Part shown: in pieces, positions 7,596-14,409 of the stretch
Position numbering within the stretch: the first letter of the stretch is position 1
Layout: every line of letters begins with the position of its first letter
NCBI GenBank assembly: GCA_022560555.1
Contig: JADFSZ010000017.1
Coordinates: 1-15,558, forward strand
Reading direction: 5' to 3'
DNA length: 15,558 nucleotides
DNA from: JADFSZ01 sp022560555 [NCBI: PVC group bacterium]
GTDB lineage: Bacteria; GCA-001730085; JADFSZ01
Made by a program: the position numbers and the translations under genes
Notes under the pieces: generated by a model
Seen by the model: the letters and a program-made list of their open reading frames with translations, nothing else
Databases searched by the model: none
What the model was told of the DNA's origin: nothing

Positions 7596-7604
7596 GATGT
7601 TTTC

Positions 7605-7678
7605 CGGGGCGTAGCGCAGCTTGGTAGCGCGCACCCTTGGGGTGGGTGAGGTCGCTGGTTCAAATCCAGTCGTCCCGA
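7605..7678 (+). tRNA. tRNA-Pro, anticodon GGG
   Basis: A 74-nt cloverleaf can be built in full. The acceptor stem CGGGGCG (7605-7611) pairs with CGTCCCG (7671-7677) with one G-T, and the discriminator A is at 7678. The D stem is GCGC/GCGC, and the anticodon stem CACCC/GGGTG holds loop TTGGGGT with anticodon GGG at 7639-7641. The T arm is GCTGG-TTCAAAT-CCAGT. The variable loop has 5 nt. A first C pairing with G is typical of bacterial tRNA-Pro. The 3' CCA is not encoded, so a CCA-adding enzyme must finish it. It reads CCC and CCU codons. It lies inside a gpsA-hom run on the same strand, with no convincing promoter of its own. Confidence 0.97.
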
Positions 7679-7685
7679 TATTTTA

Positions 7686-7713
7686 AGTCCAGAGTGTTGA
7701 GTTCGGAGTAAAA
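7686..7713 (+). repeat. Heptad repeat, tRNA/hom spacer
   Basis: Four head-to-tail 7-nt units share AGT at their first three positions: AGTCCAG, AGTGTTG, AGTTCGG, AGTAAAA, starting at 7686, 7693, 7700 and 7707. The last four positions drift. The array starts 8 nt after the tRNA and ends 16 nt before the hom start. Confidence 0.55.
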
Positions 7714-7729
7714 ACAAAGTGAGAGAACC

Positions 7730-9016
7730 ATGGAAGAAATTAAAATAGGGCTTTTAGGCTTAGGCACGGTCGGAAAAGGGGTCGTTAAACTCCTTGAGCA
7801 GAGCGCGACTGTTATTGAGCAACGCTTAGGCAAAAAGATCGTCTTAAAGAAAGTCGCGATTAAAGATCTTAAAAAAGAGCGTGACGTGTTTTTGCCCGAA
7901 GGAGTTTTAACGGATCAGGCCGAAGACGTTGTGAATGATCCGGAAATATCGATCGTTATTGAATTGATTGGGGGGACAGACGCTGCTAAGAAACTCACTC
8001 TCAAGGCTCTCAAAAATAAAAAGCATGTTGTAACGGCTAATAAAGCGCTCATCGCGGAAGAAGGTGACGTGGTTATTAAGACCGCTCTGGATCATAAGGT
8101 CGCTTATATGTTTGAGGCGAGTGTTGGCGGAGGAATCCCCATATTGAGATCTCTGAGGGATGGGTTGGTTGCCAACCGGACAGAATCTATTTATGGAATT
8201 ATTAATGGGACGGCAAATTATATTTTGTCGAAAATGTCAGACGAGGGAATTGAATTTGATCAGGCCTTGAAAGAGGCGAAAGAAAAAGGGTATGCTGAAG
8301 CGGATCCCAGCCTCGATATAGATGGGATTGATTCGGCGCATAAGCTCAAAATTTTGACACTTCTCGGATTTGGACTTAAAGTAAATATGAATGATATCTT
8401 CGTTCAGGGTATTCGAAATATTACCTTAAGCGATATCGTTTATGCTGAAGAATTAGGCTACAAAATAAAGTTGTTAGCGATCGCTAAAGAGATTGGCGTG
8501 GAAATAGAAGTCCGGGTGCATCCGACCTTGATTCCCGAGGATCATCTGCTTGCGGCCGTGAATGATGTGTATAACGCGATTTGCGTGACCGGGAACGCTG
8601 CCGGACAAAATATCTTTTTGGGATTAGGTGCCGGAGATATGCCGACAGCAAGCGCGGTATTAAGTGATGTGATAGAAATCGCTCGTGATCCCACGCGGAG
8701 TTTTCATGAGCATATGCCAATGGTGAATACACTCAAGTCTATTCGCAAAATTGACGAAGTGATCTCGAAATATTATATTCGATTGTCAGTCGTTGATCAG
8801 CCCGGAGTATTATCCGGAATTGCCAATATTTTAGGTGAGCACAATATCAGCATTGCGTCCGTCATTCAAAAAGAACGTAATGTGGGGGATACGGTTCCGC
8901 TGATTATGATGACGCATGAGGCCAAGGAACACGAAATTTGCCAAGCCATGGACGTGATTGACCGCTTACCGGTTGTTGATCGCAAAAGCATGGTTATTCG
9001 GGTCGAAATGATCTAG
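7730..9016 (+). CDS. hom: Homoserine dehydrogenase with C-terminal ACT domain
   Basis: Reduces aspartate semialdehyde to homoserine, the branch step towards threonine and methionine. The 428 residues match the monofunctional bacterial form. The N-terminal NAD(P) motif is GLLGLGTVGKGV. VVTANKALIA follows, then the catalytic block EADPSLDIDGIDSAHKLKIL with K205 as the expected catalytic lysine. The last ~80 residues (from about 345, IRLSVVDQPGVLSGIANILG) are an ACT domain, so feedback inhibition, usually by threonine, is likely. ATG 7730 is preceded only by a weak GAGAGAA. It is the first protein gene after tRNA-Pro and is followed 44 nt later by thrC, clearly a threonine-pathway group. No key residue is missing. 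Confidence 0.96.
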   Translation: MEEIKIGLLGLGTVGKGVVKLLEQSATVIEQRLGKKIVLKKVAIKDLKKERDVFLPEGVLTDQAEDVVNDPEISIVIELIGGTDAAKKLTLKALKNKKHVVTANKALIAEEGDVVIKTALDHKVAYMFEASVGGGIPILRSLRDGLVANRTESIYGIINGTANYILSKMSDEGIEFDQALKEAKEKGYAEADPSLDIDGIDSAHKLKILTLLGFGLKVNMNDIFVQGIRNITLSDIVYAEELGYKIKLLAIAKEIGVEIEVRVHPTLIPEDHLLAAVNDVYNAICVTGNAAGQNIFLGLGAGDMPTASAVLSDVIEIARDPTRSFHEHMPMVNTLKSIRKIDEVISKYYIRLSVVDQPGVLSGIANILGEHNISIASVIQKERNVGDTVPLIMMTHEAKEHEICQAMDVIDRLPVVDRKSMVIRVEMI

Positions 9017-9022
9017 AGACCG

Positions 9023-9064
9023 TAATTTGTAAATCATAAATTGTAAATAGTAAGTGGGTAATGG
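9023..9064 (+). repeat. Heptad repeat running into the thrC start codon
   Basis: Five clean 7-nt units start at 9023: TAATTTG, TAAATCA, TAAATTG, TAAATAG, TAAGTGG. They are followed by GTAATGG (9058) and TAATGAA (9065). The array fills nearly the whole spacer after hom, and its last units supply two in-frame ATG codons (9061 and 9067). The GTGGG at 9054-9058 is the only Shine-Dalgarno-like stretch and lies within the array. Confidence 0.6.
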
Positions 9065-10122
9065 TAATGAAAAAAGGAATTATACACACATACCGGGAAT
9101 ATTTACCGGTGACAGATCAAACACCCGTAATATCGCTGCAAGAGGGGGGGACTCCCTTGATTCACGCGAAAAACTTGAGTGCTCAGCTAAAATCTCCCTT
9201 GTCGGTATATCTCAAATGTGAGGGGATGAATCCGTCAGGATCATTTAAAGATCGCGGGATGACGCTGGCTGTATCTAAAGCGCTCGAGAAGGGAGCCAAG
9301 GCTGTGATGTGTGCGTCTACAGGGAATACATCGGCATCAGCCGCGGCATATGCCGCGAAATCAGGCATAAAGTGTGTGGTGATTATTCCGGAGGGAAATA
9401 TCGCTTTAGGGAAATTGTCGCAAGCTCTCGTTCATGGGGCGCAAGTCATTTCCATTAAGGGCAACTTTGACGATGCTTTACGGATTGCCCGGGAAGTTAC
9501 CGGAGGGTTTCCTATTGAATTGGTCAATTCAATTAATCCGTATCGCATTGAAGGGCAAAAAACCGGAGCATTTGAAATCTGTGATCAATTGGGGAAAGCA
9601 CCGGATTATCATGTTTTACCGGTAGGAAACGCCGGCAATATTACGGCTTATTGGAAGGGATATAAAGAGTATCGTGACAAAGGACGTATTAAAGAATTGC
9701 CTGTCATGCTGGGATTCCAATCGGCGGGAGCGGCTCCGATCGTGTTGGGTAAAGTTGTAAAAAACCCCCGGACCATTGCAACGGCGATTCGTATCGGGAA
9801 CCCTGCCGGTTGGAAACAGGCCGAAGAGGCCCGGGATGAATCAAAAGGATTGATTGATTCCGTAACGGATGATGAAATTATTGAAGCATACAAATTATTA
9901 GCAAAGTCAGAAGGTGTGTTTTGTGAACCGGCATCAGCCGCCGCGGTTGCCGGAATAATCAAGAAAGATCGTGAGGGCTATTTCGGTAGTGAACGTAAAA
10001 CGGCTGTGGCTGTTCTGACGGGACATGGATTGAAAGATCCCGATCGCGCGATAGGAGTATCCGAATTACCGGTAAGTCTCGCCGCGAATGTGGAGACGAT
10101 AGCGCAAGCGATCGGTTTTTAA
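9061..10122 (+). CDS. thrC: Threonine synthase (PLP enzyme)
   Basis: Converts O-phosphohomoserine to threonine and phosphate. The 353-residue length fits the short bacterial threonine synthase class. The pyridoxal-phosphate lysine is K63 in [11 protein letters not shown], and the phosphate-binding loop follows in [15 protein letters not shown]. The Gly-rich [15 protein letters not shown] and the C-terminal [13 protein letters not shown] are standard. ATG 9061 is taken as the start, but ATG 9067 two codons later is equally possible, as it is better spaced (8 nt) from GTGGG at 9054-9058. The enzyme needs phosphohomoserine, yet no classical homoserine kinase is visible. The gene immediately downstream is the candidate for that step. 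Confidence 0.96.
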   Translation: MVMKKGIIHTYREYLPVTDQTPVISLQEGGTPLIHAKNLSAQLKSPLSVYLKCEGMNPSGSFKDRGMTLAVSKALEKGAKAVMCASTGNTSASAAAYAAKSGIKCVVIIPEGNIALGKLSQALVHGAQVISIKGNFDDALRIAREVTGGFPIELVNSINPYRIEGQKTGAFEICDQLGKAPDYHVLPVGNAGNITAYWKGYKEYRDKGRIKELPVMLGFQSAGAAPIVLGKVVKNPRTIATAIRIGNPAGWKQAEEARDESKGLIDSVTDDEIIEAYKLLAKSEGVFCEPASAAAVAGIIKKDREGYFGSERKTAVAVLTGHGLKDPDRAIGVSELPVSLAANVETIAQAIGF

Positions 10123-10134
10123 AATCAATTATTT

Positions 10135-10140
10135 AAGGAG
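10135..10140 (+). promoter_or_regulatory. Shine-Dalgarno of the mutase-like gene
   Basis: AAGGAG ends 8 nt before ATG 10149, the best ribosome site among the threonine-cluster gene starts (one internal site in lysC is stronger). This is the only spacer from gpsA to valS longer than 20 nt without a short repeat. Confidence 0.8.
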
Positions 10141-10148
10141 TACGGGTT

Positions 10149-11360
10149 ATGAAATATGTGGTTGTCGTACCGGATGGAATGGCAGATCATCCCTTAGAGG
10201 AGTTTGATAACAAGACGCCGTTAGAAATCGCGCGGACGCCGAATATGGATCGTTTAGCGGCCGATGGAATTGTCGGACGCGTGAAGACTGTTCCTGACGC
10301 CTTGGAGCCGGGAAGTGACGTGGCCAATTTATCGATATTGGGATATGATCCGTTAAAATATTATTCAGGGCGCGGGCCGCTGGAAGCGGCCAGTATGGGA
10401 ATCTTTCTCGGGGATGAGGATGTGGCTTTTCGATGCAACTTTGTCACGACTTCTGACGATAAGTTAACAGATTACAGCGCGGGACATATTTCGACCCCGG
10501 AAGCCGAGAAATTGATAGATGTTCTGAATCAACATCTTTCCAATGCTGGCCTCAAGTTTTATCCCGGAGTCGGATACCGCCATTTGATGGTGATGAATGA
10601 CCCCGATGGGATGTTTGAGGTCAAGTCTGTAAAAAGTTATCCTCCGCACAACCATATGGGGAAAAATATCCGGAAGTTGTTCTCGAGATCTAAAGGCGGG
10701 AAAATAATTCGTGATATTGTTTTGAAATCACGCGAAATTCTTGATGGGCACGAAATCAACGCCACGCGAATTGATTTGGGGGAAAACCCCGCGAATCTTA
10801 TTTGGCTTTGGGGTCAGGGAAAAAAACCCGCCATGCCGCTTTTTTACAAAAAGTATGGTGTGAATGGAGCTGTGATTTCTGCCGTTGATCTGATTAAGGG
10901 AATCGCGAAGTGTATTGGATTGACGTCCATTGATGTTCCGGGAGCCACGGGATATTATGATACGGATTACGCGGCTAAAGCGAGCTATGGCATTGAATCT
11001 CTCAAAGAAAACGATTTTCTTTTTTTGCATATTGAAGCGCCGGATGAGGCCGGACATAACGGAGATTTGCAGGCAAAGATCACCGCTATCGAAAATATTG
11101 ATTCGAAGATTTTAGGTCCGCTTCTTAAGGCGCTTGATAAACACGGAGAATATCGGATTGTTGTATTGCCGGATCATCCTACACCGGTCATGCTTAGATG
11201 CCATACGCATGAGCCTGTGCCCTTTGTGCTTTACGGAACGGATTTTGAATCAAACGGGATAGGTGTTTACAGTGAAAAAGCGTCCGAAAAAAGTTTCCAG
11301 AACTATGAATCCGGTCCGGAACTATTGATGGCATTGTTTGGAAAAATAAAGAAGCCGTAA
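10149..11360 (+). CDS. Archaeal-type cofactor-independent phosphoglycerate mutase family; probable homoserine kinase
   Basis: A 403-residue alkaline-phosphatase-superfamily protein of the ApgM type. Expected two-metal site residues are visible: D9 in VVPDGMAD, S56 in EPGSDVANLSILGYDP, D299/H303 in PDEAGHNGD, D342/H343 in LPDHPTP and H354 in HTHEP. General annotation would be 2,3-bisphosphoglycerate-independent phosphoglycerate mutase. However, a bacterial subgroup of this family found beside threonine genes is annotated in TIGRFAMs as a proposed homoserine kinase (TIGR02535). This copy sits exactly between thrC and lysC, next to hom, where thrB is absent. I infer homoserine phosphorylation as its main role. 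The sequence alone cannot tell kinase from mutase. It is preceded by a good ribosome site and followed by lysC after 24 nt. Confidence 0.88.
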   Translation: MKYVVVVPDGMADHPLEEFDNKTPLEIARTPNMDRLAADGIVGRVKTVPDALEPGSDVANLSILGYDPLKYYSGRGPLEAASMGIFLGDEDVAFRCNFVTTSDDKLTDYSAGHISTPEAEKLIDVLNQHLSNAGLKFYPGVGYRHLMVMNDPDGMFEVKSVKSYPPHNHMGKNIRKLFSRSKGGKIIRDIVLKSREILDGHEINATRIDLGENPANLIWLWGQGKKPAMPLFYKKYGVNGAVISAVDLIKGIAKCIGLTSIDVPGATGYYDTDYAAKASYGIESLKENDFLFLHIEAPDEAGHNGDLQAKITAIENIDSKILGPLLKALDKHGEYRIVVLPDHPTPVMLRCHTHEPVPFVLYGTDFESNGIGVYSEKASEKSFQNYESGPELLMALFGKIKKP

Positions 11361-11377
11361 ATTTACGAATTACAGGT
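11357..11377 (+). repeat. Possible short heptad repeat, apgM-like/lysC spacer
   Basis: GTAAATT (11357), TACGAAT (11364) and TACAGGT (11371) line up at 7-nt spacing, with TA in common and overlap with the preceding stop codon. Three degenerate units are weak evidence alone. They are listed because four other spacers in this window show the same period. Confidence 0.3.
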
Positions 11378-11384
11378 TTTTGAA

Positions 11385-12605
11385 ATGAGTTTAATTGTTC
11401 AAAAATACGGAGGGACATCTGTTGGTACTGCCGACAGGATCAAGGCTGTTGCGAAGAGAATCGTTGAGACGAAAGAGCAAGGACATGATGTGATTGTTGT
11501 TGTGTCAGCGATGGGAAAAACGACGGATCAATTGATCTCTTTAGCCAAACAGATTACGGAGTATCCAAACCCGAGAGAAATGGATATGCTCTTATCCACC
11601 GGAGAGCAGATCTCAATCTCTTTGTTAGCGATGGCTCTGCATGATTTGGGACAAAAGGCCACGTCGCTGACAGGAGCGCAAATCGGACTTTTGACAGATA
11701 ATGTTCACACAAAGGCTAAAATTGTGGGAATGAAACCGGATAAGATTATCCAATTACTTGAACAAGGCCACATTATTATTGTCGCCGGATTTCAGGGGAT
11801 GACACCCGACTTTGATGTTACAACTTTGGGTCGAGGTGGGTCGGATACTTCGGCTGTTGCTGTTGCGTCAATTCTCAAAGCCGAGAGATGTGTGATCTAT
11901 ACAGATGTTGACGGAATTTATACGGCCGATCCCCGATATGTTCCCAAAGCCCGAAAATTAAAAATGATTTCGTACGGAGAAATGCTGGAACTTGCGAGTT
12001 TGGGCGCAAAAGTGATGAGTTCACGCTCCATTGAATTTGGCAAAAAATACGGTGTGCCCATTGTTGTCCGGTCGAGTTTTAATGACGAAGACGGGACTGT
12101 AATCACCGAGGAGGGAGAACGTATGGAAGACGTTGTTGTAACAGGAGTTGCACTGGACAAAGATGAAGCAAAAATAACGATTCAGCAGGTTTCGGATCAG
12201 CCGGGTATCGCGGCCCGGATTTTTAGAGTTTTGGCGGATGAAGGCATTAATATTGATATGATTGTACAGAACATCAGTGATAAGGGGCTAACGGATGTGT
12301 CGTTTACGACACCTGTAGCTGAGCTTAAAAAGGCTATTTCTGTCTCTGAGAAAATCGTGAAAGATATTGGGGCCAGCCGTGTGGTTTCTAACGACAAAAT
12401 CGCGAAGTTGTCCGTGATTGGTGCCGGTATGCGGAGTCATCCCGGTGTGGCCGCCGATATGTTTGAAGCTTTGGCTGAGGAAAAAATTAATATTGAAATG
12501 ATCACGACATCCGAGATACGGATTTCCTGTGTGATATCCGAGGAAGATGCCGAACGGGCGGCACGGGCCGTTCATACTAAATTTAAACTGGACCGTGAAG
12601 GATAA
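11385..12605 (+). CDS. lysC: Aspartate kinase, alpha subunit with two ACT domains
   Basis: Phosphorylates aspartate, the first step to lysine, threonine and methionine. The 406 residues match the Bacillus/Corynebacterium-type enzyme. The N-terminal substrate motif is KYGGTSVG (7-14). STGEQISISLLA, the TTLGRGGSDTSAVAVA block and YTDVDGIYTADPR (ATP/catalytic region) follow. Two ACT domains start near 263 (ITIQQVSDQPGIAARIFRVL) and near 344 (KLSVIGAGMRSHPGVAADMF) and form the effector site for lysine and/or threonine. ATG 11385 has only a weak AGG upstream. A perfect internal ribosome site and ATG at 12123 should give a separate regulatory subunit. It lies 24 nt after the mutase-like gene and 112 nt before cimA. 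Confidence 0.97.
   Translation: MSLIVQKYGGTSVGTADRIKAVAKRIVETKEQGHDVIVVVSAMGKTTDQLISLAKQITEYPNPREMDMLLSTGEQISISLLAMALHDLGQKATSLTGAQIGLLTDNVHTKAKIVGMKPDKIIQLLEQGHIIIVAGFQGMTPDFDVTTLGRGGSDTSAVAVASILKAERCVIYTDVDGIYTADPRYVPKARKLKMISYGEMLELASLGAKVMSSRSIEFGKKYGVPIVVRSSFNDEDGTVITEEGERMEDVVVTGVALDKDEAKITIQQVSDQPGIAARIFRVLADEGINIDMIVQNISDKGLTDVSFTTPVAELKKAISVSEKIVKDIGASRVVSNDKIAKLSVIGAGMRSHPGVAADMFEALAEEKINIEMITTSEIRISCVISEEDAERAARAVHTKFKLDREG
12109..12114 (+). promoter_or_regulatory. Internal Shine-Dalgarno for aspartate kinase beta subunit
   Basis: A full-consensus AGGAGG lies inside lysC, 8 nt before the in-frame ATG at 12123. It is stronger than the site in front of lysC itself. Codons here read E-E-G-E-R-M, which do not require this exact sequence. 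Confidence 0.7.
12123..12605 (+). CDS. lysC: Aspartate kinase beta subunit (internal in-frame start)
   Basis: In-frame ATG at codon 247 of lysC with a perfect AGGAGG at 8-nt spacing would give a 160-residue product (MEDVVVTGVALDKDEAKITI...) made only of the two ACT domains. Bacillus subtilis aspartokinase II and Corynebacterium glutamicum LysC are known alpha2beta2 enzymes whose beta subunit is made from just such an internal start at nearly the same place, giving about 160-172 residues. The position and the local sequence after the methionine fit that arrangement. The beta chain would bind the feedback amino acid with the alpha chain. The site is seen directly; actual use is inferred. Confidence 0.7.
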   Translation: MEDVVVTGVALDKDEAKITIQQVSDQPGIAARIFRVLADEGINIDMIVQNISDKGLTDVSFTTPVAELKKAISVSEKIVKDIGASRVVSNDKIAKLSVIGAGMRSHPGVAADMFEALAEEKINIEMITTSEIRISCVISEEDAERAARAVHTKFKLDREG

Positions 12606-12610
12606 AATGC

Positions 12611-12702
12611 ATTTTTAGTGAAGATATTTTTTAATGAAAAATATTTTCAATGAAACAATAGTTTTAATGAGAAAATAGTTTTAGTGAAATTTTTTTTAAT
12701 AA
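12611..12702 (+). repeat. Six imperfect 16-17 nt AT-rich repeats, lysC/cimA spacer
   Basis: Six copies of a unit close to TTTTAATGAAAAATA are marked by A(A/G)TGA or AATAA at 12617, 12633, 12649, 12666, 12683 and 12698 (spacings 16, 16, 17, 17, 15). The region is almost entirely A and T, and contains a small inverted repeat TGAAAA-ATA-TTTTCA (12635-12649). It fills the 112-nt gap before cimA. No convincing promoter or terminator was found in it. This spacer differs from the 7-nt period seen elsewhere. Confidence 0.65.
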
Positions 12703-12717
12703 ACACGGAAACATTAT

Positions 12718-14277
12718 ATGAGAACCATCAAGATCTATGACACAACTCTGAGAGACGGCACACAGGCGGAAGGGGTATCTTTATCGCTTCTTGATAAAAT
12801 TGCCATCACGAAAAAACTTGATGAAATCGGTATTCATTATATTGAAGGCGGGTGGCCTGGATCTAATCCGAAAGACATTGCGTATTTTAAAGAGGTCCAA
12901 AAACTCAAATTGAAAAATTCTTTGATTGCCGCGTTTGGCAGTACGCATCGGGCAAGTGTGAAAGTTGAAGAAGAGCAGAATATGAGGGCTCTCATTGAGG
13001 CCAATACGCCTGTGATCACGATTTTCGGCAAAACCTGGGATCTTCATGTACGGGTAGTGCTTCGGATAAGTGATGATAAAAATCTCGAAATCATTCATAA
13101 TTCCGTAAAATTTCTTAAGAAGAAAAAGAAAGAAGTTATTTATGACGCTGAGCATTTTTTTGACGGATATAAAACGAATCCCGAATATGCCTTAAAAACG
13201 CTTGGGGCCGCTTTGGAGGGAGGAGCCGACTGGCTTGTGCTGTGTGACACAAACGGCGGGACTTTGGTCGGAGAATTGCAGAAAATCGTGCGTGAGGTCA
13301 GAAAAACGTTTGACTGTAAGCTGGGTATTCACACGCACAATGACAGCGGTGTCGGTGTTGCTAACGCGATCGCAGCGATTGATGAAGGCTGCAATCAGGT
13401 CCAGGGGACGATTAATGGGATCGGAGAACGCTGCGGAAACGCGAATCTTTGCTCTATTGTCCCGAATATTAAGTTAAAGCTGAAGCTCAACTGTCTGACA
13501 TCACCGCAATTAAAAAAATTGTACGATTTATCCCATTATGTTAACGAGCTTGCGAATCTAATCCCGGACGAACGGCAGCCGTATATTGGCGCGAGTGCGT
13601 TTGCTCACAAAGGAGGGATGCATGTCAACGCCGTTGAGAAAGATGCGGCGACATTTGAGCATATTCCCCCTGAATTGGTTGGGAATAAAAGAAGAATTCT
13701 TTTATCAGAATTGGCGGGGAAGAGTAATGTGATTTTGATCGCGCGCCAGCTGGGTATTGAGCTGAAGGATAATGACAAAGTTTATAAGGACGTTCTTAAG
13801 CGCATTAAGGAACTGGAAAATGAGGGTTACGAGTTTGAAGGAGCCGAGGCTTCATTTAAACTTCTCGTGAAAAAAGCGATGGGGAAATACAAACCGCTTT
13901 TTCGATCGGCAGGATTTCGTGTGGTTGTAGAAAAAAAAGAAGACGGATGTCTGATCAGTGAAGCTACAGTTAAAATCATTATTAAAGATAAAGAAATCCT
14001 TATGACGGCTGAAGGAGACGGTCCCGTGAACGCGCTTGATACGGCTCTTCGCAAAGCGTTGCGGGGACATTACCCCGAGATCTCTAAGGTACATCTCAAG
14101 GACTACAAGGTCCGTGTGCTGGATGCCAAGGAGGGTACGGCGGCGAAAGTCCGTGTGCATATCGAATCCGGTGATCAGCACGACAACTGGAATACGGTGG
14201 GTGTATCCGAAAATATTATCGAAGCGAGTTGGTGGGCTTTGGTTGATAGTATTGAATACAAACTTCTGAAAGATTAA
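12718..14277 (+). CDS. cimA: (R)-citramalate synthase
   Basis: Condenses pyruvate with acetyl-CoA to citramalate, the first step of the threonine-independent route to 2-oxobutyrate and isoleucine. Length is 519 residues. The DRE-TIM start is YDTTLRDGTQAEG, and the metal-binding HTHND is at 205-209 with GERCGNANL following. GGWPGSNPKD and FGKTWDLHV are features that separate CimA from 2-isopropylmalate synthase and homocitrate synthase. FAHKGGMHVNAV is also present. The C-terminal ~140 residues form the LeuA-type dimer/regulatory domain, so isoleucine feedback is likely. ATG 12718 has no clear Shine-Dalgarno (only GGAA). It ends 132 nt before valS. The enzyme is complete. Confidence 0.95.
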   Translation: MRTIKIYDTTLRDGTQAEGVSLSLLDKIAITKKLDEIGIHYIEGGWPGSNPKDIAYFKEVQKLKLKNSLIAAFGSTHRASVKVEEEQNMRALIEANTPVITIFGKTWDLHVRVVLRISDDKNLEIIHNSVKFLKKKKKEVIYDAEHFFDGYKTNPEYALKTLGAALEGGADWLVLCDTNGGTLVGELQKIVREVRKTFDCKLGIHTHNDSGVGVANAIAAIDEGCNQVQGTINGIGERCGNANLCSIVPNIKLKLKLNCLTSPQLKKLYDLSHYVNELANLIPDERQPYIGASAFAHKGGMHVNAVEKDAATFEHIPPELVGNKRRILLSELAGKSNVILIARQLGIELKDNDKVYKDVLKRIKELENEGYEFEGAEASFKLLVKKAMGKYKPLFRSAGFRVVVEKKEDGCLISEATVKIIIKDKEILMTAEGDGPVNALDTALRKALRGHYPEISKVHLKDYKVRVLDAKEGTAAKVRVHIESGDQHDNWNTVGVSENIIEASWWALVDSIEYKLLKD

Positions 14278-14283
14278 CATAAA

Positions 14284-14353
14284 AATGACGAATGTCAAAA
14301 TCCGAATGACAAATCAAAAATGATAAACGTCAAAATACCAATGATAAATGGTT
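14284..14353 (+). repeat. Ten-unit heptad repeat, cimA/valS spacer
   Basis: Ten consecutive 7-nt units run without a single slip from 14284, 7 nt after the cimA stop: AATGACG, AATGTCA, AAATCCG, AATGACA, AATCAAA, AATGATA, AACGTCA, AAATACC, AATGATA, AATGGTT. The consensus is about AATGACA. A higher-order copy is also visible: units 2-4 (14291-14311) and 7-9 (14326-14346) match at 17 of 21 positions. Confidence 0.75.
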
Positions 14354-14365
14354 TAATACACGCAC

Positions 14366-14393
14366 TTTGTCATTAGTCATTTGAGCTTTGTCA
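14366..14393 (-). repeat. Four inverted heptads facing the ten-unit array
   Basis: Read on the - strand the units are TGACAAA, GCTCAAA, TGACTAA, TGACAAA, again exactly 7 nt each and the same word (AATGACA rotated) as the + strand array. TTTGTCATT at 14366-14374 pairs perfectly with AATGACAAA at 14305-14313. The two arrays together can fold into one large imperfect hairpin before valS. Confidence 0.65.
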
Positions 14394-14409
14394 CACCCCC
14401 GTGGGTTTC

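Noticed and set aside
7570-7604. A separate promoter for tRNA-Pro starting from TTGATC at 7571.
   Set aside because: The hexamer 17 nt downstream is ACGATG, which is not a -10 element. The tRNA is more likely co-transcribed and processed.
12634-12678. A 14-codon open frame before cimA (MKNIFNETIVLMRK) that could be an isoleucine/valine/leucine attenuation leader.
   Set aside because: It arises from the 16-17 nt repeat units, has no Shine-Dalgarno, and no terminator/antiterminator pair follows before cimA.
13852-14298. A long open frame on the - strand opposite the 3' part of cimA, and similar ones elsewhere (12781-13155, 2731-3132).
   Set aside because: The + strand frames encode clear conserved proteins. 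The - strand translations show no motifs and have no ribosome sites, so they are shadows.
14284-14393. A CRISPR array as explanation of the regular repeats.
   Set aside because: Units are 7 nt, contiguous and degenerate, without unique 25-40 nt spacers, and no cas gene is present.
14278-14409. A T-box leader before valS, common for synthetase genes in Firmicutes.
   Set aside because: No TGGnACCGCG-like T-box sequence or specifier stem is visible; the spacer is made of heptad repeats.
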